Positions 1 through 7,109 of a stretch of 14,084 bases of DNA are shown here, piece by piece. The stretch is from Enterocloster bolteae (GTDB taxonomy: Bacteria > Bacillota_A > Clostridia > Lachnospirales > Lachnospiraceae): NCBI GenBank assembly GCA_021769025.1, contig JAETTS010000024.1, positions 1 to 14,084 on the forward strand, in the 5' to 3' direction. The notes beneath the pieces were generated by a model. The model saw only the letters and a program-made list of their open reading frames with translations. It did not search any database and was not told the origin of the DNA. Position numbers and translations under genes: made by a program. Position 1 is the stretch's first letter. Every line of letters starts with the position of its first letter.

Positions 1-435
1 CATGTGAGCCGGCTTCCCCTGGATGGCAAGCGCATCGCCGAACTCCACACAGGCAGTCAGAACACAATTATATTTGCCAGATGCCACATCCTTCATAGCC
101 TCATCCACAGCCAGATATCCAGTACAGCACGCTTCCGAGTGGTGAACAGATGCTTTTCCTCTGAGGCCGGCCCATTCCGCAACCTGCATGTTAGGCGTCA
201 GATAATTAGAGCCGTTTAAAGGAGACGCACAGCCGTGATAATAGAAATCAATATCCTTAGGAGTGATTCCTGCATCCTCCATGGCAGACAGAGCCGCATA
301 GCCGAACAGGTCACCTTCCGTATAGCCCTCCGTTTCCGGGGAATTCAGTATTTCTCTGAAAGGCGTACATCCAACACCGATAATAGAAACACTGCGGGCA
401 AGCTTTCCAGGGTTTGTCTGGTTAACATAGTTCAT
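1..435 (-). CDS. Thiolase-fold acyl-CoA enzyme (SCP-x/acetyl-CoA acetyltransferase type), 3' end cut off
   Basis: The reverse strand from the ATG at 435 gives 145 codons with no stop before the window edge, so only the N-terminal third is present. Residues 15-25 (SVSIIGVGCTP) match the usual opening strand of SCP-x-type thiolases. EACCTG at residues 101-106 matches the active-site loop, and Cys103 fits the acyl-accepting nucleophile because it lies three before the Gly. Family members cleave or form carbon-carbon bonds in acyl-CoA thioesters in the cytosol; some relatives act on non-CoA polyketide-like substrates. The start is set by AGGAGG (446-451), about 10 bases upstream. The gene diverges from the phosphopantetheinyl transferase gene across a 150-base gap and may share control with it. 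The Cys-His and Cys residues that complete the thiolase site lie beyond the edge, so activity cannot be judged. The fold is confident, the substrate is unknown. Confidence 0.8.
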   Translation of the reverse strand, partial: MNYVNQTNPGKLARSVSIIGVGCTPFREILNSPETEGYTEGDLFGYAALSAMEDAGITPKDIDFYYHGCASPLNGSNYLTPNMQVAEWAGLRGKASVHHSEACCTGYLAVDEAMKDVASGKYNCVLTACVEFGDALAIQGKPAHM

Positions 436-531
436 AAATAGATATCCTCCTTTTCAAAAAAATCGTATATTTGTCCAAAACATACGGTTTATCCTTCTCA
501 CTTATAAGTATATTGGTTAATTTGCATTTTT

Positions 532-545
532 TGTATGTACATACA
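532..545. promoter_or_regulatory. Candidate operator: 14-bp perfect palindrome
   Basis: TGTATGTACATACA reads the same on both strands. It ends two bases before the -35 box of the forward promoter (548-553). This is where a dimeric regulator could repress or activate the forward genes and also act on the divergent gene. No protein is assigned from sequence alone. Confidence 0.5.
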
Positions 546-547
546 CC

Positions 548-576
548 TTGAAAAACAGGGAATATCGTAGTATACT
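548..576 (+). promoter_or_regulatory. Sigma-A promoter for PPTase-regulator operon
   Basis: The -35 TTGAAA (548-553) and -10 TATACT (571-576) are separated by exactly 17 bases. The expected start of transcription is at about 582-585, on or next to the ATG of the downstream gene at 585. The mRNA would therefore have almost no 5' leader. Confidence 0.7.
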
Positions 577-584
577 TTGTACAA

Positions 585-1199
585 ATGAACAATGACAAAC
601 CATGTACCACAATTTTACAGACCAATGTCAGCATATTCCAGAATGCAGCCCTCTTTCACTACTATCTGTCATACGTAAACCAAGAAAGGCGGTGTGATAT
701 AGAACAGAAACACGTTGCTGAAGACAGACACCTCTCCCTGGGAGGCGGACTGCTGTTAGACCAGCTGCTGGCAGACTGGAACATCCATTCCCAGATTGTC
801 CACAACCATCAAGGCAAGCCCCTGGTTTACCTGCATCCCCATGTATACGTTTCCTTAACCCACGCATACCCCTACGCAGCCGCCATGATTTCCCATGCCC
901 CCTGCGGATTAGATATCGAAAGACAAGACCGGGATCTGGAGGCTGTGGCAAGACGCTATTACAATGAACAAGAAAAACAATACGCCGGAAATGACCAGAA
1001 CCGGCTTACTAACATCTGGTGCCGGAAAGAATGCTATATCAAAACCTATGGGCCTCGGGATGTAAGACTCATTGATACCTTTTCGATCCCAGCCGATTAC
1101 GAATACCTAAGTTTACCACTGCCAGGGTACTCATTCGAAATACTAAAAAAGAAAGGCCCTTACCAGTTCAGACAACATTTCCTCTCTGCCAAACCGTAA
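585..1199 (+). CDS. 4'-phosphopantetheinyl transferase, Sfp-type
   Basis: Family members transfer phosphopantetheine from coenzyme A to a conserved Ser of acyl- or peptidyl-carrier proteins, making them active. The 204-residue protein shows the family motifs in order: GKP (77-79), SLTH (90-93), GLDIE (108-112) with the Mg-binding Asp110 and Glu112, a RYYNEQE segment (124-130) like RFFxxxE, and WCRKECYIK (145-153) with Glu149 and Lys153. It is slightly shorter than typical Sfp enzymes of about 220-230 residues. The start is almost forced. An in-frame TGA lies at 549-551, no other ATG lies between it and the start, and the next in-frame ATG is residue 101. No Shine-Dalgarno sequence precedes it and the promoter sits directly upstream, so a leaderless message is likely. 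The regulator gene follows after 19 bases. No carrier protein gene is visible in the window, so its partner is unknown. Confidence 0.87.
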   Translation: MNNDKPCTTILQTNVSIFQNAALFHYYLSYVNQERRCDIEQKHVAEDRHLSLGGGLLLDQLLADWNIHSQIVHNHQGKPLVYLHPHVYVSLTHAYPYAAAMISHAPCGLDIERQDRDLEAVARRYYNEQEKQYAGNDQNRLTNIWCRKECYIKTYGPRDVRLIDTFSIPADYEYLSLPLPGYSFEILKKKGPYQFRQHFLSAKP

Positions 1200-1218
1200 G
1201 AACCCTAAAGGAGAACCC

Positions 1219-2838
1219 ATGATATTTTACGAACTGCTATCCGCCCTAGACCCCTTCCACCCCATTGGCTACATGCGCTCCAACACCGAGATCCTGATTT
1301 ACAGCATGCTGCCAGTAGAAACCACGGTCTTTGCCCAGCCTAATATCCTCTATCTCATAAAAGACAAATCCAATCTGTCCAAGATCACCATATCCGATGA
1401 CACGGAAACTTATAACCTTCTGGCACTTCAGCCCATCAGTGAGCTTCCGTCCAATCTGTCCATGAAAAAACTGAATCTGTACTACATCGATATGCCAGAC
1501 TGCTGCCCAGCTGTAATGGAAACCATATCCCGCAGCATTGCCATGGACCAGCAGGTTCACGTAATCATGCGCACCCTTACCAACGCCTTCTTCTCCAACC
1601 GAGGCAACCAATACCTTCTGGACCGCGCCCATGACCTGCTGAAAAGCCCGATTTTCCAGATCGGCACGATCAACGAAGCCATCCTCTGTTCCTACGACGA
1701 CGAAGAACTTTCCGATCTGCCCCTGCTGCAGAAAATCGCCGCCCACGCCAGATCCAGAAAACTCACTCCCACCGATGCCATTATCTCCTCCCAGCTTTTA
1801 GAGAACGATCTGATGGAATCCCTGGCAAAAGACAAAAAGACAGAAATATTCCACACATACAACCACTCCCTGGAAAGAGAACAGTTGACCGCTGTCATAA
1901 AAGTAAAAAGCATAGAAGTCGGAGTCATGACAAGCATTGCCTCCAGCCGCCAATTCCATGAACTGGACAAACAGATCCTGTACCGCCTCAGCCTTCTGGT
2001 AGGACAAGAAATGCAGAAAAAATCCCTGTATACCCGAAACCCCAACGAGCTGAAAGCCCAGTTTCTAAACCACCTGATTACCTCACAGACCGTTTCCGAC
2101 GATTACATCTATCAGATGGTAAACCTGCGCCATCTCTCAGAAATAAAAGATAAATTCTACCTGATGGTAATCGAAACCAGCGATGATGCCGTATCCCTGG
2201 ATCCCAATGTATTCGCCAGCCTGCTCCACCAGATACAGCCCATCCTGATCCACTGCTTTTACCTGATCCGCGATACCGAGATGGTGCTTTTATTTAACCT
2301 GCCCAAAAAAGCCAATATCCACGAGATGATCGACGCCTTCCTGGCACCAAAATTAGAAAAATACCACCTGATCGCAGGCATCAGCAATATGTACCACGAT
2401 TTAAGGCTAACCTGCAAACATTACCATCAGGCAAAAAAAGCATCCTCCCTGGCCATTGAGTACCAGGACGAAATATTAAACTATTTCTCCGACATTGCGC
2501 CAAAAGAACTGCTCCATTTTGTCGCACGGCAAGAAGATCTCCTTCCCTTTTGTGTGCCCGAACTCTTAGATCTCCTTCAATACGACAAAGAAAACAACAC
2601 CGATCTGGTCACCACCTTATACATTTATCTGGACACCTTCGGAAAAGCCAGCCTGTCCGCCCAGATGCTGTTTATACACAAAAACACCTTGCTCTACCGC
2701 ATCTCCAAGATCAAAGAAATCCTTCACTGCGACCTGGAGAAAGGAGAAGACATCTACAAGCTTATGATGTCCCTCCGCATCTTAAGAACCTTACGGCTTT
2801 ACACCTTTCCCGAAAGCCTGAAGCCATTTATTGAATAA
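1219..2838 (+). CDS. PucR/CdaR-type transcriptional regulator
   Basis: The 539-residue protein ends in the characteristic PucR/CdaR helix-turn-helix region. It runs from a TLYIYLDTFGKASLSAQMLF stretch through IHKNTLLYRISKIKEIL to a closing leucine-rich helix, roughly residues 465-530. The middle (about 280-400) has the size and position of the degenerate GGDEF-like domain common in this group. The first 270 residues do not look like the classic purine-catabolism or diacid-recognition domains and probably form the signal-sensing part. Known relatives control uptake and breakdown of purines, sugar diacids and other organic acids, often as activators of neighbouring genes. AAAGGAG (1207-1213) sets the start, and the gene follows the PPTase by 19 bases, so the two are probably co-transcribed. 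Likely targets are the divergent thiolase-like gene and the nearby transporters (inference). The stop lies 14 bases from the convergent MFS gene's stop, leaving no room for a terminator. Confidence 0.85.
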   Translation: MIFYELLSALDPFHPIGYMRSNTEILIYSMLPVETTVFAQPNILYLIKDKSNLSKITISDDTETYNLLALQPISELPSNLSMKKLNLYYIDMPDCCPAVMETISRSIAMDQQVHVIMRTLTNAFFSNRGNQYLLDRAHDLLKSPIFQIGTINEAILCSYDDEELSDLPLLQKIAAHARSRKLTPTDAIISSQLLENDLMESLAKDKKTEIFHTYNHSLEREQLTAVIKVKSIEVGVMTSIASSRQFHELDKQILYRLSLLVGQEMQKKSLYTRNPNELKAQFLNHLITSQTVSDDYIYQMVNLRHLSEIKDKFYLMVIETSDDAVSLDPNVFASLLHQIQPILIHCFYLIRDTEMVLLFNLPKKANIHEMIDAFLAPKLEKYHLIAGISNMYHDLRLTCKHYHQAKKASSLAIEYQDEILNYFSDIAPKELLHFVARQEDLLPFCVPELLDLLQYDKENNTDLVTTLYIYLDTFGKASLSAQMLFIHKNTLLYRISKIKEILHCDLEKGEDIYKLMMSLRILRTLRLYTFPESLKPFIE

Positions 2839-2852
2839 CCGCCCCTTCCCCA

Positions 2853-4094
2853 TCAAGAATTCCTCATCCGTTCACGAGCCTTTTCATTTAAAGTAAAAAA
2901 GCACAGAAACAGCGAGAAAGCCAGAACACCGCTGGAGATCAAAAACATCTCCCGATAGCCCTCCTCCACAGAAGGAGCAGCATCCATCAGCCTGCCAAAA
3001 CAACTGGACGAAATAAGAATGCCGAAATCCATCAAAAAATAAAAACAGGCATTGGCCTGGGCACTGCGGTCCCCAGGCGAATCAATCACTGCCACTGTAT
3101 TTAACGCAGGCGTAACCGCCGCCATTCCCACGCCATAACAAGCGCCAGCTGCCAGAAACGCTGCATACGACGACTTAGCCAGAAACGCAAGAAGCAAAAG
3201 CGCCCCGATCATAACCACATGGCCAGGTACAATCATAACCATAGCCCCATACCTATCCGCTGTCTTTGCAGTGGTAAAACGAATCACCAGCATCGCAGCC
3301 GCAGCCACCGTATAGAACAAAGAGATCTGGCCAGAAGAAAGAAGCAGAACCTCCTGTGCATAGATCGTCAGATAAACCAGAATACACGCATAGCCGCCGA
3401 AAAAAATCGTATTGATCAGAGAAGACAGAATCGCCTTCCTCTCAATCAATGCCCAGACCCCCTTATACTCTTTGGCCGAAACAGCCGCCGGTTCCCTCCT
3501 TCCTTTTGTCTCTTCCGGCACCCGCTTCTTCTCATAGTTCATGAAAGCAGAAAAAAAGGCGCCGCATCCATACGTCACTGCACAGGCAATAAACATTAAC
3601 GAATAGCCTCCCATCTCCACCAGCATAAGGCCTAACATAGGCCCGATTGCCAGAGAAATGGTATTTCCCAGATTGTACATGCCCATGCCCTCATTCATCT
3701 TCTCCCTGGGAGTCACATCACTTACCACAGAAGCCATGGCAACCATCACAACCCCCTTTGCGATTCCCTGGATCAGACGGACCCCCAGCCCAACCCCAGG
3801 CAGAGGCAAAAGCACCATTCCAATCGTCGGCACGGCAAACACCAGGCAGAAAATCACAAGAGAATTTCTGCGCCCCCTCATGTCAACCACCTTCCCAGCA
3901 AAAAACGCCATCAAGATAGAGCCCACATTAAAAAAAGAAGTCAGCTGTCCCCCCAGCGCCTTAGAATTCCATGCCTCGCTGGCAAAAGAAGCAAGATTGC
4001 TGTCCAGCATACGCATGCAGATGTTGGTTACCAGGGCAACCAGGCAAACCAGAATAAAGTCTTTGGTCCAGATTGTCTGTTTCTTTGTATTCAT
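2853..4094 (-). CDS. MFS transporter (distal paralogue of tandem pair)
   Basis: This is a 413-residue hydrophobic protein of the major facilitator superfamily, with about 12 membrane segments. It carries the loop motif GKVVDMRGRR near residue 55-65 and a second-half equivalent, TAKTADRYG. An upstream in-frame TTG could add seven residues. The ATG at 4094 is preferred because GGGAGG lies at about the right distance upstream and the ATG follows the stop of the preceding gene by only 4 bases, implying translational coupling. It is clearly paralogous to the upstream gene: both share WNSKxxGGxLTSFFNxGS, DVTPxExMNEGMG and DSPxxRSxxANAxFYFxMDFGIL. The family moves small organic solutes by proton coupling; whether this is import or export and of what cannot be told. 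A short arginine-rich tail (RERMRNS) closes the protein. Confidence 0.88.
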   Translation of the reverse strand: MNTKKQTIWTKDFILVCLVALVTNICMRMLDSNLASFASEAWNSKALGGQLTSFFNVGSILMAFFAGKVVDMRGRRNSLVIFCLVFAVPTIGMVLLPLPGVGLGVRLIQGIAKGVVMVAMASVVSDVTPREKMNEGMGMYNLGNTISLAIGPMLGLMLVEMGGYSLMFIACAVTYGCGAFFSAFMNYEKKRVPEETKGRREPAAVSAKEYKGVWALIERKAILSSLINTIFFGGYACILVYLTIYAQEVLLLSSGQISLFYTVAAAAMLVIRFTTAKTADRYGAMVMIVPGHVVMIGALLLLAFLAKSSYAAFLAAGACYGVGMAAVTPALNTVAVIDSPGDRSAQANACFYFLMDFGILISSSCFGRLMDAAPSVEEGYREMFLISSGVLAFSLFLCFFTLNEKARERMRNS

Positions 4095-4098
4095 AATC

Positions 4099-5385
4099 TC
4101 AGTCCTCCCTCTCAATCAATTTCCTCTCAGCAGCTCCCCCAGAACTTCCCACAGAGCCCCTTTTTCTCCTCACCCTTGCCTTGCGGTTCAGGAAAACCAC
4201 AGCAAGCACCATAGAAAAGATACAGATGACGATAGAGCATGCATAGGTGATCCTGTATCCTGCTGCAGCAGATGAAGCCTGATCCATTACTTTTCCGAAA
4301 ACGCTGGAAGAAAACAGAATGCCGAAATCCATCATAAAATAGAATGTGGCATTGGCTACAGAAGATCTTCCTTCCGGTGAATCCACCACGGCAATGGCAT
4401 TCATAGACGGAAGAACCGCAGCATTGCCCACTCCATATAAAACGCCGCAGAAAAGAAACAGCAGGTATGCCCCAGGGCCTTCCTTCAAAAAGATAAACAT
4501 AAAAAGCAATCCAGTGATGCACAGATGCCCCGGCACGATCATAATCAGCTCACCATATTTATCCGCCAGCTTTCCGCCAAACAGACGGATGGCCAGCATA
4601 GACACAGAAGCAGCAATATAAAACATGGATATCTGAGAAGCATTTAATCCCAGCATCTCCTGGGCATAAACAGAAGAAAAGACGACAATACAGGCAAAGG
4701 ATGCGAAAAAAATCGTATAGTTTACGCTAGGTAGAATTGCTTTTTTCTCAATCAGACGGGCAATTCCCCTGTAAGTGTCTGGCTTGCCCTCTCCCTGTGT
4801 CTTCTCCTTAGCCGGCCCCTTTTTAATAAACAAGGCAAACAATGCCCCGCAGGCAGTGATGGCTGCACAGACCCAGAACATCCTGTTGTAATGATTTCCC
4901 ACCCCAACAGCATTTAACGCAATCATGGGCCCAAAAGCCATAGCAAACGTAGCGCCCAGGCCAAAGATCCCCATGCCTTCATTCATCTGTTCATCCGGTG
5001 TCACATCCGCAATCACCGAAGAACAAGCCACCGTGATAACCCCCTTTCCGATTCCCTGAAGCAGCCTTGCAAAAAGAGTTGCGCTTTCTTTGGGGACAAA
5101 AACAAACAGCAGTGTGGAACCAAAATATAACAGCGAAAACAGAATAATGGAATATTTCTTGCCAACCTTTTCAATCAAAGGGGCAGAAAGAAACGCCATA
5201 ACGATAGAACCAATATTAAAAAAAGAGGTCAGAAGTCCTCCCATGGTTTTCGAATTCCATAAAAAATCAGCAAATGGGGAAAGTGTTGTATTTAACATCT
5301 GTGTAGATACATTCTGGCAAAGCATAGACAGCGTTGCCATGACGAAGCTCACGCCTAAAAAAGTCATCTTCTTTTTTGTACTCAT
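4099..5385 (-). CDS. MFS transporter (proximal paralogue of tandem pair)
   Basis: This 428-residue, 12-helix-type major facilitator protein lies in the same operon as the flanking transporters. It aligns along its whole length with the downstream 413-residue protein, pointing to tandem duplication followed by divergence. The canonical loop-2-3 motif GxxxDxxGRR is altered here to APLIEKVGKKY: the Asp is replaced by Glu and the leading Gly is lost. The second-half copy (GGKLADKYG) is normal. The C-terminus is longer and rich in Arg, Lys and Gly. AGAGGG about 8 bases upstream supports the ATG at 5385. The gene begins downstream of an intercistronic hairpin (5408-5431), so its dose relative to the first transporter may be set by that hairpin. 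The substrate is unknown; organic acids are plausible from context only. Confidence 0.88.
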   Translation of the reverse strand: MSTKKKMTFLGVSFVMATLSMLCQNVSTQMLNTTLSPFADFLWNSKTMGGLLTSFFNIGSIVMAFLSAPLIEKVGKKYSIILFSLLYFGSTLLFVFVPKESATLFARLLQGIGKGVITVACSSVIADVTPDEQMNEGMGIFGLGATFAMAFGPMIALNAVGVGNHYNRMFWVCAAITACGALFALFIKKGPAKEKTQGEGKPDTYRGIARLIEKKAILPSVNYTIFFASFACIVVFSSVYAQEMLGLNASQISMFYIAASVSMLAIRLFGGKLADKYGELIMIVPGHLCITGLLFMFIFLKEGPGAYLLFLFCGVLYGVGNAAVLPSMNAIAVVDSPEGRSSVANATFYFMMDFGILFSSSVFGKVMDQASSAAAGYRITYACSIVICIFSMVLAVVFLNRKARVRRKRGSVGSSGGAAERKLIERED

Positions 5386-5407
5386 TGTCAGCCCTCTTAT
5401 TCTAAAT

Positions 5408-5431
5408 AGAATCCCGCAAAAGCGGGATTCT
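5408..5431 (-). terminator. Intercistronic hairpin between OFA-type and MFS genes
   Basis: A perfect 10-bp stem (AGAATCCCGC with GCGGGATTCT) closes a four-base loop. On the transcribed reverse strand the stem is followed by ATTTAGAATAAG, not a run of U. It is therefore better read as a weak or partial terminator, or an mRNA processing or stabilising stem inside the operon, than as a full stop. It would make the first transporter's message more abundant than the two downstream ones. Confidence 0.55.
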
Positions 5432-5458
5432 CACATTACTTCCTGAACAATAACTCCA

Positions 5459-6754
5459 TTACACCTCATCTACCTGGCGGCCCACACAAGTAAGATCCGT
5501 GGCCTTAATAATAATGGCCGCTGCCAGTACGGTAGCTGCAACCACCAGATAAGAAACCTTGTAGCCGGCCATGTCCGCAATGATGGATACCAGCACAATG
5601 CCAGTAGCAGAGATGACACGGGTAATCATGGAGATTGCAGACCAGGCATTCACAAAGTCATAGCGTCCGAACTTAGTAGCCGTTACAGACATAGTCAGGT
5701 TGTTTCCGCCCGACATGGCCCCCATAAAACATCCGCCACCGATTGCCAGAGCCACAGGGTTTGAGCCAACCAGGGCACACACCACCGAGCCGAACATAAG
5801 CAAAACCGCAATAAACAGCGTCGCATTCTTAACCCCGAACTTGTCATCCACCCATCCGGCAAACCAGGAGAAAAACAGGCCCACAGGGAACATAACCGAA
5901 AGCAGCATAACCGGGTAAGTAAAGTCATGCCCCCAGGTAACCGCCGCGGTAACAAACTGGGAGATAATACCAGTAGCCCCCATTAACAAACCCCCCCAGC
6001 CGATGGCAATCATCCAGGTACCCTTATATGTAAATACCTTTTTCATGGTCCAGGGTGAATTACGCTTCAGCTCCTCCCCTCTCTTCCAGATCTCCAACGC
6101 CTTTTCCTTGGTCATCGACTGATCATTGTCCGGGAACGCACCAGCCTCTTCCGGGTTGTTCTTGACAAACAAAGCTGTGATTGCAATGGCAATGGCGATC
6201 ACAGCAAGGAAAAACCAGCTGATATTCTCAAAGCCAATGGTACTGATCATAGCGCCCTGCATCGCAGATACCGATGCTGCTGAGATGGGAATCCCGAAGG
6301 TGGCCCACCCCATATACAGTCCCTTTTTGGTAGGGAACCAGTTTGCTCCCAGCAGCCCGGCACCAACCATATAGAAACCAACCACGGACATGCAGCCAAT
6401 CACCATGGCAATCCCATACATCAGAACAGAATTTGCGTGATAAATAAAATACACCGCAGCTCCAAAGATTGCTAAGGAAGTGATTATGGTGACCTTTGCC
6501 CCCTTCTTCTGCGCAAGAGCTGTGAAAAGCGGAATACTCACGAGAGTAAGCCAGCCGCCTACGGTTGCAAAGATTGTCAGATTCGACATCCCTACCTGAA
6601 AATGATTGCTCAGGTAATCATTGATAACGTTCAGACCATCTGAAGTCACCGCAGTGCTCAGATAGAAGTAAACGATGGAGATGATTACAATAAACCATCC
6701 CTTAGGTCCAAAATTACTGGATCCAGCCTTTTGTTTTTTACCACTTTGTGCCAT
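5459..6754 (-). CDS. MFS transporter, oxalate/formate antiporter (OFA)-like
   Basis: This 431-residue protein has about 12 hydrophobic segments and a hydrophilic middle loop at roughly 200-240 (NNPEEAGAFPDNDQSMTKEK). Between membrane segments it has ANWFPTKKGLYMGWATFG, which resembles the WFPxKRGL segment of OFA-type carriers. It also has a second-half DDKFGVKNAT motif and a TKFGRYDF segment. OFA-type proteins exchange or symport small carboxylates, including formate, oxalate and other monocarboxylates. It is the first gene of the leftward operon, behind a promoter at 6854-6883 and a leader of about 95 bases. AGGGGG lies before the ATG. It is not closely related to the two MFS genes behind it, so the operon combines two transporter lineages. 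The family call is fairly sure, the substrate is not. Confidence 0.83.
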   Translation of the reverse strand: MAQSGKKQKAGSSNFGPKGWFIVIISIVYFYLSTAVTSDGLNVINDYLSNHFQVGMSNLTIFATVGGWLTLVSIPLFTALAQKKGAKVTIITSLAIFGAAVYFIYHANSVLMYGIAMVIGCMSVVGFYMVGAGLLGANWFPTKKGLYMGWATFGIPISAASVSAMQGAMISTIGFENISWFFLAVIAIAIAITALFVKNNPEEAGAFPDNDQSMTKEKALEIWKRGEELKRNSPWTMKKVFTYKGTWMIAIGWGGLLMGATGIISQFVTAAVTWGHDFTYPVMLLSVMFPVGLFFSWFAGWVDDKFGVKNATLFIAVLLMFGSVVCALVGSNPVALAIGGGCFMGAMSGGNNLTMSVTATKFGRYDFVNAWSAISMITRVISATGIVLVSIIADMAGYKVSYLVVAATVLAAAIIIKATDLTCVGRQVDEV

Positions 6755-6853
6755 TTTTTACCCCCTGATTTTCATAAAATTTTGGAAAAATCATGTGCCG
6801 ACCTCATCCTCTTCCTTACAAAAATCATTGTAGTTTAAATGGATATTTTTCAC

Positions 6854-6883
6854 TATGTAACGAAAATCCAAAAAAAATGTCAA
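6854..6883 (-). promoter_or_regulatory. Promoter of the three-transporter operon, with flanking inverted repeat
   Basis: On the reverse strand, TTGACA (6878-6883) and TACATA (6854-6859) are separated by 18 bases, mostly T. A perfect 7-bp inverted repeat, AACGAAA (6859-6865) and TTTCGTT (6893-6899), brackets the -35 box and touches the -10 box. This is a plausible operator, though no binding protein is shown. Confidence 0.55.
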
Positions 6884-7004
6884 AAAAATCTGTTTCGTTG
6901 GAAAAACACACAGTCTGTCCTTTTTGTTGATTTTACACAAAACAAAATTAAAAACGCTCACCTCACCCTGCTGAATTAGAATAGTGAAATGAACGTCTTT
7001 TTAA

Positions 7005-7035
7005 TTGTTAACTATACTATTTTTATGGTTGACAT
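7005..7035. promoter_or_regulatory. BirA-type operator for bioY
   Basis: TTGTTAACT (7005-7013) and GGTTGACAT (7027-7035) form an imperfect inverted repeat with a 13-base centre. This closely resembles the biotin-repressor boxes (TTGTtAACC and GGTTaACAA halves) found before bio genes and bioY in Firmicutes. The right half contains the -35 box of the bioY promoter, so binding would block RNA polymerase when biotin is plentiful. Confidence 0.65.
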
Positions 7036-7057
7036 TTTCCATCTTCTTTGCTATATT
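7029..7057 (+). promoter_or_regulatory. Sigma-A promoter of bioY
   Basis: A consensus -35 TTGACA (7029-7034), a 17-base spacer and -10 TATATT (7052-7057) place the start of transcription at about 7064. The leader is about 45 bases. The TTGTAC...GTACAA inverted repeat at 7056-7082 covers the start point. Confidence 0.75.
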
Positions 7058-7109
7058 GTACCTGTTACAATAGACAGTACAACGATACATAGAAAGAAGG
7101 AATCCAACT

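Larger units (their letters stand above)
436..584. promoter_or_regulatory. Divergent regulatory region between thiolase-like gene and PPTase gene
   Basis: This 149-base AT-rich gap separates two divergent genes. It contains the forward promoter at 548-576, a perfect 14-bp palindrome at 532-545 and a 10-bp palindrome TTTGTACAAA at 576-585 that covers the expected forward transcription start. A leftward promoter for the thiolase-like gene must also lie here, but I could not pick a convincing one. The arrangement suits a shared operator, and the PucR/CdaR-type regulator encoded at 1219 is the natural candidate to bind it. That last link is inference. Confidence 0.6.

Noticed and set aside
4..441. 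Forward-strand open frames of 71 and 68 codons at the left edge
   Set aside because: They are antisense to the thiolase-like gene, which has a clear start, ribosome binding site and active-site motif.
1246..2045. Reverse-strand open frames of 166 and 117 codons
   Set aside because: They are antisense to the PucR-type regulator, with no family resemblance or ribosome binding sites.
4095..4115. Seven-residue longer start (TTG) for the distal MFS transporter
   Set aside because: The TTG lies inside the upstream gene, and the good GGGAGG site serves the ATG at 4094.
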